From: Caldilineaceae bacterium
Lineage (GTDB): Bacteria > Chloroflexota > Anaerolineae > Caldilineales > Caldilineaceae
Reading direction: 5' to 3'
Assembly: GCA_026645575.1 (NCBI GenBank)
Contig: JAPKMW010000001.1
Coordinates: forward strand, 124,001-188,000
DNA: 64,000 nt
Made by a program: the position numbers and the translations under genes. Shown piece by piece: positions 1-7,903 of the stretch. The notes under the pieces are model-generated. The model saw only the letters and a program-made list of their open reading frames with translations, did not search any database and was not told the origin of the DNA. Within the stretch, counting starts at the first letter, position 1. The number at the start of each line of letters is the position of its first letter.

Positions 1-729
1 CGTCAGGTAATACCCTTGACCGCCCGGCGGGGGCGTAGGGGTGACAAACCGCTCAATCGTGACTAGGGGCGCTGGCGTTGCGGTTGGGTTGACAGCAGCA
101 TTGAGGACAGCAACTGACAATGGCGTCTTGGTAAAGGTTGGCGATGGGTTCGCCCCTAGGATGAAGACACTACCCGCCTGATAGGTGCGCGCGGTTGCTA
201 GTTGTTGCCGGCGAATGATAAAACCGGATGCGACCGTCAAGAACACCAGAAAGATGGTCGCCGCAAGTGTAATCTTGGTCGATAAGAATGACCAGTGGTG
301 GAGCCGGCGCACAGAGTAGGAAGAGACCGCCGGCAAAAGCAGCGTTTTGGGCGCTCGGCGTCGCGCCAGCACTGCCTCTTGCCGACGCGGCAACAAGATG
401 CGATTGGCGTTAGGCGGGCGTAGCGGCTGCTGTTGGAGACGCACCAACTGAGTCGTTTGCGGCGCCGGTATGGGCAAAGCGGCTGTGGCGACCAGCGGTA
501 ACTTTTCAGCGCCATTGGCGCTGCTCGTGTGCGCCATGAGGGGGGTGTACAATGGACATTGGGTATGGTTAGCGGCAAGACAGAAATTGGCCTGACGCTC
601 AGGATCCGGGAGAAGCGGTTCAGCCTGGACATAGCAGCGGTGCGCCATCGTCGGACTCATCAACATGATGGTGCGATCGTTATTGAGGCCCAAGTGCGGA
701 CAACAAGCTCGTGATGCAGGTGTACTCAT
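1..729 (-). CDS. Single-pass membrane protein with N-terminal Cys/His (zinc-ribbon-like) motif, 3' end cut by window edge
   Basis: The frame stays open for 243 codons and runs off the left edge, so the C-terminus is missing. I start it at the ATG at 729, preceded by a GAGAG box; an ATG at 744 is the alternative. The first 65 residues hold a spaced pattern of Cys and His: CCPHLGL, then RCY, then NFCL, then CPLY, which looks like a small metal-binding module. I know this pattern from the N-termini of Chloroflexota proteins that often carry LysM domains further on; that part would lie outside the window. A basic Pro/Arg-rich cytoplasmic stretch follows, then one hydrophobic segment (ITLAATIFLVFLTVASGFII, about residues 158-177), then a Thr/Pro-rich stretch that should be extracytoplasmic. 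It lies 53 bp downstream of gmhB on the same strand. Its role is unknown; cell-envelope binding is inference. Confidence 0.75.
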   Translation of the reverse strand, partial: MSTPASRACCPHLGLNNDRTIMLMSPTMAHRCYVQAEPLLPDPERQANFCLAANHTQCPLYTPLMAHTSSANGAEKLPLVATAALPIPAPQTTQLVRLQQQPLRPPNANRILLPRRQEAVLARRRAPKTLLLPAVSSYSVRRLHHWSFLSTKITLAATIFLVFLTVASGFIIRRQQLATARTYQAGSVFILGANPSPTFTKTPLSVAVLNAAVNPTATPAPLVTIERFVTPTPPPGGQGYYLT

Positions 730-782
730 GGCATTATCTCTCATAAACCGTGGGCGACCGCCAAGGGCCGCTCCTACTTTCT

Positions 783-1382
783 CTACTTATTCGGCGCAAT
801 CATCTGATGAGCCAATGGTTGAACCCTGGTCTGCTTGCTGTTGTGGTTGAACAGGAGAGCGACCGCAGCCGCTAAATCAGCAACAATCGGCGGTGGCGAC
901 ACTGTATCTACAAAGAGCCGATCCAAGTCGGCGCCTTGGCGGCCACTCTTGACCAAAATGGACTGACAACCGGCTGCACAGGCCGCTGCATAATCTGTCA
1001 TCGCATCACCAATAAAGACCGCTTCGGTCAGCGAAAAGGCAAATTGTTGGGCGGCCTGCTGGAGCAAGCCCGGCTGTGGTTTGCGACAGCGACAGTTGTC
1101 AGTCGGGTGATGAGGACAGACAAAGAACGCATCGATGCGCCCGCCCGCCGCTGTTACAACCTCGTGAAGCCGCTGATGTAGATCCGCTACGACGGTAGCC
1201 TCAATGATCCCGCGCCCGATGGCGGACTGATTGGTGATGACAACAATCGGGATGGGCAAGGTTGCCAGTTGTGCCAGGGCAAGCAGTACGCCCGGCAAAA
1301 ACTGGAATTCCTGCCAGTTCTTGATATAATCCGCTCGTTCCTGATTGATCACGCCATCGCGATCCAATAAAATTGCCTGCAT
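783..1382 (-). CDS. gmhB: D-glycero-D-manno-heptose 1,7-bisphosphate phosphatase (GmhB, HAD family)
   Basis: This 199-residue cytoplasmic enzyme should remove the C7 phosphate from heptose 1,7-bisphosphate. The HAD nucleophile motif DRDGVIN is at residues 8-14, the second HAD motif is VVITNQS, and the aspartate pair of motif III/IV is in GDAMTDY. A Cys/His cluster CPHHPTDNCRCRKP matches the structural zinc site of GmhB, with a shorter loop than in E. coli. Length is normal for the family (about 190). It follows gmhA by 11 bp in the same transcript and completes the four-enzyme heptose pathway with gmhA, hddA and hddC. In the GDP-heptose route this phosphatase acts on the alpha-1,7-bisphosphate; which anomer this protein prefers cannot be read from sequence. 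Confidence 0.93.
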   Translation of the reverse strand: MQAILLDRDGVINQERADYIKNWQEFQFLPGVLLALAQLATLPIPIVVITNQSAIGRGIIEATVVADLHQRLHEVVTAAGGRIDAFFVCPHHPTDNCRCRKPQPGLLQQAAQQFAFSLTEAVFIGDAMTDYAAACAAGCQSILVKSGRQGADLDRLFVDTVSPPPIVADLAAAVALLFNHNSKQTRVQPLAHQMIAPNK

Positions 1383-1393
1383 TGCTAATCACA

Positions 1394-2029
1394 CTACCGT
1401 TTCACAGGTACTCGATCGGCAATCATTGTGGGAATCGGCTGATCGCTATTGAGTAGAAAGCCATGTTGCGCAGCCTTGCGCACAGAAACGGTGACCATGT
1501 GCGCCATCATTAAATGAATATCTTCAATCTGCTCAATCGAATCGCTAGGAATTACAATCGGGATATCAACCATCTTCGCCAACTTGCCGCCCTGGTAACC
1601 GGACCAACCAATGGTAAAAGCGCCACAAGTGCGGGCGACCTGCACCGCTTTCAGGACATTGGCAGAATTGCCGCTGGCCGAAATCGCCAGCACCACATCC
1701 TCCGGCTGAACAAAATTGGTTAGTTGTTCGGCAAAGACGGTATCATAGCCATAATCATTGGCGCAGGCAGAGAAAAAGGCCATATTGTCATTTAGCGCTT
1801 GCACACGCAAGCGGGGCACACCAGCCATCACCGTATTTTTGCCCAGGTCGCAGGCAAAGTGTGACGCGGTGGCGGCGCTGCCGCCGTTGCCCATAATAAA
1901 CACCTGGCGCTGATTGAGGCGCGCCAGATGGATCTGCTCGACCGTTGCTTCAATCAGTTCAAGCGCCAGTGCATCAATCGTGCGCTTAATATCAACAATG
2001 TACGTGCGATATTGCTCAACAAAAGTCAT
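1394..2029 (-). CDS. gmhA: Sedoheptulose 7-phosphate isomerase (GmhA, SIS domain)
   Basis: A 211-residue SIS-domain protein predicted to convert sedoheptulose 7-phosphate to D-glycero-D-manno-heptose 7-phosphate, the first step of heptose activation. The phosphosugar-binding loops are visible as GNGGSAATASHFACDL and AISASGNSANVLKAV, and the GmhA signature IEDIHLMMAHM lies near the C-terminus. The ATG at 2029 is preceded by GAGGAA at a good distance. Unlike its neighbours it does not abut the upstream gene: 129 bp separate it from hddA, and that gap contains a diverged copy of a palindromic element found elsewhere in the window. The pathway assignment rests on the neighbouring heptose kinase, nucleotidyltransferase and phosphatase. 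Confidence 0.93.
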   Translation of the reverse strand: MTFVEQYRTYIVDIKRTIDALALELIEATVEQIHLARLNQRQVFIMGNGGSAATASHFACDLGKNTVMAGVPRLRVQALNDNMAFFSACANDYGYDTVFAEQLTNFVQPEDVVLAISASGNSANVLKAVQVARTCGAFTIGWSGYQGGKLAKMVDIPIVIPSDSIEQIEDIHLMMAHMVTVSVRKAAQHGFLLNSDQPIPTMIADRVPVKR

Positions 2030-2046
2030 GCCACGAATTCCTCAAT

Positions 2047-2153
2047 TATGATCACGAGCAGCACAGAAAGTAATCCATTGCTTCTCTACATGCGCGTCTG
2101 CGCGATGAGGGGCGCATATGATAAAGTGCTACTTTCTGGTGTTCATGAATATA
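2047..2153. repeat. Palindromic element family A, diverged copy
   Basis: Imperfect terminal inverted repeats TATGATCACGAGC and GTTCATGAATATA (9 of 13 positions pair) flank this 107-bp non-coding stretch between hddA and gmhA. The inner arms (CAGAAAGTAATCCATTGCTTCT near the left end in part, AAAGTGCTACTTTCTGG near the right) match the 74-bp copies at 9362-9435 and 14612-14685. The extra length is a central insert that can itself fold (ATGCGCG against GGGCGCAT). Confidence 0.6.
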
Positions 2154-2158
2154 GATCC

Positions 2159-3133
2159 TCAATTGCTATGGAAAATAACCTTCGAACCATCCGGTTCCAG
2201 GCGAAAGGGGAGTTCGCGCAAAGCATGTAATGCCTGGCGCACCTCATCCTGATGACGGGGGGGACAATAGAGCAGTAGAAAGCCGCCGCCGCCGGCGCCC
2301 GAAATCTTCCCGCCGATGGCGCCGGCTTTGCGTGCGGCACAATAGAGATCATCGATCGCTTGGTTGCTGATACGGCTGGCCAGCCGTTTCTTCAATTGCC
2401 AGCTCTCATCTAGGAGGGCGCCAAAGTCATCAAAGGCGTGGCTCTCCAACGCTGACCGGGCGCGCAAGGCTAATTCTTTCATTTGACAAAGCAGTTGGAT
2501 GTTGGCGTCAATGTTTTGCGACTGTTCGGTAAGGACACTCTCTGCTTTTCGGGTCACATTGGTGTAAAAGAGCATCAGATTTTGATTGAGTTTACGCAAC
2601 TGTTCGTAATTCAATCCCAAGTGTTGCACACGGATTTCATCATCGCGACCGAAGAAGAGGAAACGCTGGCCGCCATAGGCGGCGATATACTGATCCTGCA
2701 CCCCAATCGGTTTGCCCAGAATGTCGATCTCAATCTCACAGGCTTCCCGCGCCAGCTGTTCATGGGTGACCGGTGTGCCGAGATAAGTGTACATGGCATT
2801 GAGCAACCCCACCGTCACTGTGCTGGAGGAGCCAAGCCCAGAACCTTCTGAGGGAATATCGGCCATGGTGGCAATTTCAATCCCCTGCGTAATGCCGGTT
2901 TTGCGCAAACTTTCGCGCACTAATTCATGTTGTAGTTCATCAATACAATCGACCAATTCAGTGCGGGTGTAGCCGACGCGGATTTTACTGTCAAAACGCT
3001 CTTTGATGATGACATAAATAAACTTATCAATCGCTGAGGAAAGAACCCACCCTTCTTCCTGGCGAAAAAAGGCGCGGAAATCGGTGCCGCCGCCGAGAAA
3101 GCTGATGCGCAGGGGTGTTTTGGTAATAATCAT
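2159..3133 (-). CDS. hddA: D-glycero-alpha-D-manno-heptose 7-phosphate kinase (HddA, GHMP family)
   Basis: A 324-residue GHMP kinase predicted to phosphorylate heptose 7-phosphate at C1, giving the alpha-1,7-bisphosphate. The N-terminus [14 protein letters not shown], the ATP-binding loop [15 protein letters not shown] (about residues 95-109) and the C-terminal glycine-rich motif [12 protein letters not shown] are all intact. The start begins 8 bp after the hddC stop, and its AGGTGA ribosome-binding site overlaps that stop codon, so the two are probably translationally coupled. HddA rather than HldE-type kinase points to the GDP-heptose branch used for S-layer or capsule glycans, not the ADP-heptose branch of LPS core. 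Fucokinase and galactokinase relatives share the fold but lack this gene context. Confidence 0.92.
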   Translation of the reverse strand: MIITKTPLRISFLGGGTDFRAFFRQEEGWVLSSAIDKFIYVIIKERFDSKIRVGYTRTELVDCIDELQHELVRESLRKTGITQGIEIATMADIPSEGSGLGSSSTVTVGLLNAMYTYLGTPVTHEQLAREACEIEIDILGKPIGVQDQYIAAYGGQRFLFFGRDDEIRVQHLGLNYEQLRKLNQNLMLFYTNVTRKAESVLTEQSQNIDANIQLLCQMKELALRARSALESHAFDDFGALLDESWQLKKRLASRISNQAIDDLYCAARKAGAIGGKISGAGGGGFLLLYCPPRHQDEVRQALHALRELPFRLEPDGSKVIFHSN

Positions 3134-3140
3134 GGTTCAC

Positions 3141-3899
3141 CTAAAGAGCTTGGGCAAAGACGGGAAGCGCTTGGGCTGTGTGGGCCACCTGTTGCGCACG
3201 GTCATAGCCATGAAAGGTGCCGATGTCAATGACATATTCGTCCGCCGCAATCGGTTGCCCCCATAGCGCATACCCGCCGGCCAATGCTGCCGGGAAGAGA
3301 TGACGACCAAAGTCAACCTCAGTTTCCGCCGGAATCAAGTCCAAAATGGTCGGCTCACAGATCATCAAACCGGCGTTAGCCAGATCAGTAAAGACTTGGT
3401 CGGGCGGTGGCTTTTCGACAAAACGTTGAATGCGCCCAGTTTGATCGATCCCCACCAAACCGCATTCGGTGGGATTGGGTACTTTGTAGAGCGCCAGCGT
3501 TGCGACTGTGGTCAGATTTGCCTGCGCTTTCCGCACCTCATGAAAAGCAAGCAACCGCGGCAGCGACAGGTTGGTAGAGACATCGCCGTAGACAACAACA
3601 AATGGTTCATCGAGAAAGGTTTGCAGCCGTTTTGCTGCGCCGGCAGTCCCTAGTAGTTGCGGTTCATAAGAGTAGGTAAGTTGTACGCCAAAACGGCTGC
3701 CATCGCCAAAGTAATCCGTAATCACGTTTGGACAGTGGTGCAAGTTCATGGCGATCTGGTCTATCCCATTAGCGTGCAGCCAGGCCACATGCGCTTCAAG
3801 CAAGGGTTTGCCCTGCACAGGCAACATGGGCTTGGGACGGTTGAGTGTGAGGTCGCGCAGGCGTGTCCCCTTACCGGCGGCCAAAATCAAACCTTTCAT
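3141..3899 (-). CDS. hddC: D-glycero-alpha-D-manno-heptose 1-phosphate guanylyltransferase-like nucleotidyltransferase (HddC)
   Basis: A 252-residue sugar-nucleotide pyrophosphorylase. The N-terminal signature [20 protein letters not shown] binds the nucleotide and metal; [11 protein letters not shown] and VVYGDVS supply the base- and Mg-binding positions; VEKP lies in the sugar-binding half. Family members of this size usually activate mannose or heptose 1-phosphate. Its position, with the start codon directly following the stop of the upstream glycosylphosphotransferase and hddA starting 8 bp downstream, makes GDP-heptose synthesis the best reading. GTP specificity is inferred from context; the sequence alone would also fit a glucose- or mannose-1-phosphate nucleotidyltransferase. 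Confidence 0.85.
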   Translation of the reverse strand: MKGLILAAGKGTRLRDLTLNRPKPMLPVQGKPLLEAHVAWLHANGIDQIAMNLHHCPNVITDYFGDGSRFGVQLTYSYEPQLLGTAGAAKRLQTFLDEPFVVVYGDVSTNLSLPRLLAFHEVRKAQANLTTVATLALYKVPNPTECGLVGIDQTGRIQRFVEKPPPDQVFTDLANAGLMICEPTILDLIPAETEVDFGRHLFPAALAGGYALWGQPIAADEYVIDIGTFHGYDRAQQVAHTAQALPVFAQAL

Positions 3900-5414
3900 T
3901 TAGTAAGCTCCGCGGCCACGAAAAACAGCCGGTAATGTTTGAAAGAAAAGAATTTGCAGATCCAGCCAGATGCTATAATTGCGAATGTAGTGCATATCCA
4001 GTCGGACCCGTTCTTCATAGGAGAGATCCGAGCGGCCCGACACCTGCCAGAGACCGGTCAAGCCTGGTTTCACCGTCAACAGGTTCTGTTTCATCCGCCC
4101 ATACATCTCTGCCTCTGCTGGTGAGATCATCCGTGGCCCGACCAAGCTCATCTGCCCTAGTAGGACATTGATGAATTGGGGCAACTCATCCAGACTGGTG
4201 CGACGTAACCAGTGACCGACGCGGGTGATGCGCGGGTCAACTTTGAGCTTGTGGGTCGCTTTCAATTCGGCCAGCAATTCAGGATGTCGGGCCAAAATTT
4301 CATCACCATTGATCACCATTGTGCGGAATTTGAAGGCGCCAAAGTCCCGCCCGCCCACGCCAAGCACCCGCCGGCGATAGAGAATGGGGCCGCGTGAATC
4401 GAGCTTGATCAGCAGGCCGATCAACGCAATGAAGGGCAGCAGAACAATGGAACCCAGCAGCACAACGGTGTAATCCAAGATCGTTTTGAGGATCATCTCG
4501 ACCGGATCGAGCCGCATCCGATTTAGGTTCATCAACGGCACAGCATTGCGGGTCGTTACGCTCATCCCGGTTGTAAAAATTTCATACAGACCGGAAGAGA
4601 GCGACATATTGACATTGGGGATTGCCGCCAGTTGCAATGTGGTATCTTGCAACTGCTCACGCGAAAGGGCTGTGGTGGCAATGATGATCTCCTCGGCGCG
4701 GCGCTGACCCACAATTTCGGCTAAATGATTCAACGTTCCTAAGACCGGTAGCCCCAACAGCGTGCGCGGGCGATTTTCCGGCTCCGTTTCCACCGTTTCG
4801 TCAATAAAGCCCAGAACGATCAAACCCGAATGCAGACTAGAGCGTAACTGATTGGCCAGCGAGATGGCTTCGGCATTGGTGCCAACAATTAATGCTGGTG
4901 TAACAAACCAACCATGTTGACGCAAGGCATGGGCGACCCGACGCAGGAACCAGCGATTGCTACAGACCAGGACACTGGCGAAGACCCAAGCCAACACCAA
5001 CCAGCCACGGGCAATGATAAAGGTTGGTTCGATAAAACTGACCGCTACCACCAACATCATCCCGCTGGTGCAACTATTGAGCGCGCGTGAATATTCGATT
5101 GTGCCGCTCAATAAGATCTGGAAATCATAGAGCCGCAACATGGCAAAGAAGAGCAACCAGACTGGAATCAACAAGGCAACCAGCCGTACATAGAGGCCGG
5201 TAGAAGGAATCACATCCTCAAAGACCGGGATGCCGCCGTAAAAGCGCAACCAGTAGGCCAGGGCAAAGGCTAGTAAGAGCATCAGGGCGTCACTGCAAAG
5301 CAGAACCAGTTGATACGCACGTTTCCAGGTCGATTGCGTCACCCAAATTTTGGGGAGCATCTGCGTCGTGTCAGAGACGGAAACATTGGCGTTAGATGTC
5401 GCGTTAGATGTCAT
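3900..5414 (-). CDS. Polyprenyl-phosphate glycosylphosphotransferase (glycan-initiating, WbaP/WcaJ type)
   Basis: A 504-residue membrane enzyme that should load the first sugar phosphate onto undecaprenyl phosphate. Residues about 25-165 form four or five membrane segments; a Rossmann-like CoA_binding_3-type region follows; the last 190 residues are the catalytic bacterial-sugar-transferase domain, with KFRTM, the Asp-Glu pair in [35 protein letters not shown] in two parts, and LDMHYI. I use the ATG at 5414, preceded by AGGGAA; a TTG 42 bp upstream is the only longer start and has no clear Shine-Dalgarno box. It is the first gene of the heptose unit and follows a recognisable promoter. The initiating sugar is not predictable. 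Confidence 0.92.
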   Translation of the reverse strand: MTSNATSNANVSVSDTTQMLPKIWVTQSTWKRAYQLVLLCSDALMLLLAFALAYWLRFYGGIPVFEDVIPSTGLYVRLVALLIPVWLLFFAMLRLYDFQILLSGTIEYSRALNSCTSGMMLVVAVSFIEPTFIIARGWLVLAWVFASVLVCSNRWFLRRVAHALRQHGWFVTPALIVGTNAEAISLANQLRSSLHSGLIVLGFIDETVETEPENRPRTLLGLPVLGTLNHLAEIVGQRRAEEIIIATTALSREQLQDTTLQLAAIPNVNMSLSSGLYEIFTTGMSVTTRNAVPLMNLNRMRLDPVEMILKTILDYTVVLLGSIVLLPFIALIGLLIKLDSRGPILYRRRVLGVGGRDFGAFKFRTMVINGDEILARHPELLAELKATHKLKVDPRITRVGHWLRRTSLDELPQFINVLLGQMSLVGPRMISPAEAEMYGRMKQNLLTVKPGLTGLWQVSGRSDLSYEERVRLDMHYIRNYSIWLDLQILFFQTLPAVFRGRGAY

Positions 5415-5766
5415 AATTGGCAAATTCCCTAGCGTTTTTGCGAAAGCTCGTGTCAAAAGCCGTCCTAAGTGTAACAGTAGATTGATCCTGAAGGTGTTAC
5501 AATTGTCTTACAATGATTGGTTGTAACTATGTCAAAAGTTGTAGTAACTTGCCTGTGAAAAGCGCATAAAAAGTCGCCGGCAACAGCGGGTGGACAGGGC
5601 AATGATTAGCTGTAAACCACTGACCAGGAGCAACATATCCATACCTCCGTTACCTAACCAGCGGTTTATCCCTGCGATTGGGGTATCGGCGCATCGATGC
5701 GCATAGGGGCTGGCAAAAACAAACGCAGCTTGTGATTGTCTTACGCAGATCTCTTACACAACTGTC
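5415..5766. other. Intergenic region with leftward promoter and small palindromes
   Basis: There is no convincing gene in this 352-bp gap. It holds the promoter described at 5507-5535, an inverted repeat GTTACAA / TTGTAAC (5496-5502 and 5521-5527) that brackets the predicted -10 box, and a 14-bp palindrome GCGCATCGATGCGC at 5689-5702. The sequence TGAAGGTGTTACA at 5489-5501 recurs exactly at 45376-45388, in front of another minus-strand gene. Confidence 0.5.
5507..5535 (-). promoter_or_regulatory. Putative sigma70-type promoter of the glycosylphosphotransferase/heptose operon
   Basis: On the minus strand a perfect -35 box TTGACA (5535-5530) is followed after 17 bp by TGTAAG (5512-5507), matching four of six -10 positions. 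Transcription would start near 5500, about 85 bp before the ATG at 5414. The inverted repeat GTTACAA/TTGTAAC overlaps spacer and -10, which would suit a repressor; that is inference. Confidence 0.45.
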
Positions 5767-7035
5767 TTATGCTGCCGACTGGTTTAGCGGTTGAGGCAGC
5801 ACGCGTAGCCGCCCCAACTGTTGATACGCCACCTGCAAACTGTATGCCGCAAACAGGATCAAGAAGGGATCGAGCGGAATCCGATACCGGATCATCGTCC
5901 AAGTGACAGCGTAAATTCCGGTATGGACAACAATAAACAAATAGATCGGGGCTAACTCAGGGAAGCGGCGCAAGTTGGCAAAAAAGCCATAGAGTGCAAA
6001 AGGGACGATCAGGCCAAAGGAAAAGACGCGCAAAAGGTTCGCGGGAAACGTCGAATCCGCTGTCGGCCAGAAGAGGAAGAACTCCCGCAGCCGCGTCAGG
6101 GTGAGCATGACAAAATCCCACGGCTGATGCAGAACATTCTGCACTCCCATGCGCAGCAAGGTATTAGTGATCAAGACATCATTGTTGCTAGCCAATACCT
6201 CCGGCGGGATGGGGAAGACTTTGAAGGGATGAAAATCGCCCAAATGACCTGGATGATTGCCATTCCAGAAGACATGGCCGAATTGCGCCTCCAACAACAA
6301 GAATTGCTGCCAGAGCAGATAGTTCCGGATGGTGAGCGGCAACACCGCCAGACCAATCACCACCAGAGGGATCGCCACCAGCCATAGTTTTGTCTCCTTG
6401 CGCACGGCGTAGTAGAGCCACAACAACAAAATCGGAATAAAGAAGACCACCGCCATCCGTAGGAGAACCGCCACCGCCAGCACGACGCCCAGCGTGAACC
6501 AGGCGCCCACCCCCTTCACTTCGCCGGCGCGCATCCGTATCGCCAGGTAGAGGGCGATCAGCAAAGCCAGTGTAAAAGGTGTTTCTGTCACCAGCGTGAC
6601 GCCATAGAAGATCAAATACGCATAAACGGCGGCAATGGCACTGGCGACTAACGCCACCGTTGTGCCAAAGAGCCGCCTGCCGATGAGGAAGAGCAGCCAG
6701 ACGCTGACCGTACTCATGAGCGCCATAATGATTCTAGCCGCCAGCGGATGATACCCAAAGAGCGCATAGATGCCGGCCAGGAAAAGGCTAATGGTATACG
6801 AATAGTATGATTGTGGTGTATCCGCCGCCACCCACGGATACCACGGCTCTGGAAAGGTCATGCCATGCCCAGTGGCAAAGCGCTGCCCCAACATACTGTA
6901 GGAAATCTCATCATGCGCCCCGGAGAGTCCACTCACCGTATCGCCCAAGTAAAAGGCGGCGGCCATGCGCATCACCAAGGCGACGAACAAAATCAATATG
7001 AGATAACGATTCACCTGCTTTTGATCAAAAGTCAT
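5767..7035 (-). CDS. GT-C/GT39-like membrane glycosyltransferase (ArnT/PMT-type)
   Basis: A 422-residue integral membrane protein with about ten hydrophobic helices. The first extracytoplasmic loop contains the acidic pair in SGAHDEISYSMLGQR, where GT-C enzymes keep their catalytic Asp/Glu. Such enzymes take sugars from polyprenyl-phosphate donors on the outer face of the membrane. A longer reading frame starts at 7215, but the first 60 residues look like translated non-coding and methyltransferase-overlapping sequence; the ATG at 7035 has AGGGTG six bases upstream. It is the last gene before the promoter gap at 5415-5766. Donor and acceptor are unknown; it may use the product of the GT2 at 43119-44384. 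Confidence 0.82.
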   Translation of the reverse strand: MTFDQKQVNRYLILILFVALVMRMAAAFYLGDTVSGLSGAHDEISYSMLGQRFATGHGMTFPEPWYPWVAADTPQSYYSYTISLFLAGIYALFGYHPLAARIIMALMSTVSVWLLFLIGRRLFGTTVALVASAIAAVYAYLIFYGVTLVTETPFTLALLIALYLAIRMRAGEVKGVGAWFTLGVVLAVAVLLRMAVVFFIPILLLWLYYAVRKETKLWLVAIPLVVIGLAVLPLTIRNYLLWQQFLLLEAQFGHVFWNGNHPGHLGDFHPFKVFPIPPEVLASNNDVLITNTLLRMGVQNVLHQPWDFVMLTLTRLREFFLFWPTADSTFPANLLRVFSFGLIVPFALYGFFANLRRFPELAPIYLFIVVHTGIYAVTWTMIRYRIPLDPFLILFAAYSLQVAYQQLGRLRVLPQPLNQSAA

Positions 7036-7075
7036 CAAACACCCTTTGTTTCTTTCTCTGATCAGTCGTAAAGAC

Positions 7076-7819
7076 TTACTTGTCAACAACGGTCGTACCC
7101 CACAGGTAGACGATCGGTTCCAGTGGTGTAACCGGCCAGATGGCGCTCTGTTGCACCTGAAAGCCCTGGTTTTGTAACAATTCACGCCAGTGGGCCAACG
7201 ATAAATCGCGGTCAATGGGCTGAAAGGCGGCTTTCCCGAAGAGGCGGCGCCGTTTTAGCACAGTGCGCACAAGCCGCAAGAACAGTAGGGGATCAGGGCG
7301 TTGACGCAATAAGCGATTTTTGGCCCATGTTTGCAATGATTTAGGCGCCGGCACCGAAAGAGCGAAATGACCGCCCGGCGCCAACACCCGTCGAATCTCA
7401 CCTAAACTTTGTCTTAAATCAAAGACATGCTCCATGGTATCGGCGGCGATAATGGCGCCAAAGAAGTTGTTGGGATAGGGCAGATGTTCGGCAATGGCGA
7501 CGGCCGGTCGTAGACGGGCAAAACGGGTTTGGGCACGAGCAACCCCCACTTGGGAAATATCAACGGCGTGCCACTCTAAACTTGGCGCGGCAAAAGCCCA
7601 GAGATCACCATCGCCGGTGCCAAGATCCAGCAAGCGTTGATTCGGCGCCGCTCGACAGAAATCCAGCAACGCCGTTTTGGTCACACGCGAATATTCACCG
7701 TCTAGATGAGTGCCCATCAGACCGGGGGTGGTATACGCTTTGTCGTAAATTGCCTGGACTTCAGCGGTGGAAAGCGTTGTAATGGCCTCCAGTTCAGGTA
7801 GTATCTTCTGATTCGTCAT
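7076..7819 (-). CDS. Class I SAM-dependent methyltransferase
   Basis: A 247-residue cytoplasmic protein with a Methyltransf_11-type Rossmann fold. Motif I is LLDLGTGDGDLWAFA, followed by the acidic residue of motif II in WHAVDIS, and the post-motif region is AADTMEHVFDLRQSLGEIRRVL with APGGHFALSVPAP. It stands 40 bp upstream of the GT-C gene in the same direction. In glycan loci these proteins often methylate a sugar hydroxyl or cap the chain end; the substrate here is unknown. A second methyltransferase of a different subgroup lies at 18772-19416. Confidence 0.85.
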   Translation of the reverse strand: MTNQKILPELEAITTLSTAEVQAIYDKAYTTPGLMGTHLDGEYSRVTKTALLDFCRAAPNQRLLDLGTGDGDLWAFAAPSLEWHAVDISQVGVARAQTRFARLRPAVAIAEHLPYPNNFFGAIIAADTMEHVFDLRQSLGEIRRVLAPGGHFALSVPAPKSLQTWAKNRLLRQRPDPLLFLRLVRTVLKRRRLFGKAAFQPIDRDLSLAHWRELLQNQGFQVQQSAIWPVTPLEPIVYLWGTTVVDK

Positions 7820-7851
7820 CGTCTTATCCTATTGTTTCGGGCTAGGCCCCT

Positions 7852-7898
7852 TGCCTGCTGTTCAACGCCGGTCCATAACCGGCGTTGAACAGCAGGCA
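7852..7898. terminator. 21-bp perfect hairpin between glycosyltransferase and methyltransferase genes
   Basis: Arms 7852-7872 and 7878-7898 pair perfectly around a 5-nt loop (CCATA). It sits just downstream of the glycosyltransferase ending at 7904. Neither side has a clear T-run, so it may act as an RNA-stabilising or processing hairpin rather than an intrinsic terminator. Confidence 0.5.
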
Positions 7899-7903
7899 TT
7901 GGT

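Noticed and set aside
237..632. 131-residue minus-strand frame at 237-632
   Set aside because: It is out of frame with the longer edge-crossing gene at 1-729, which has a membrane helix and a clear Cys/His module; this frame is only Arg-rich shadow.
7036..7215. N-terminal extension of the GT-C protein to 7215
   Set aside because: Sixty residues without membrane or family features that overlap the methyltransferase gene; the ATG at 7035 has AGGGTG upstream.
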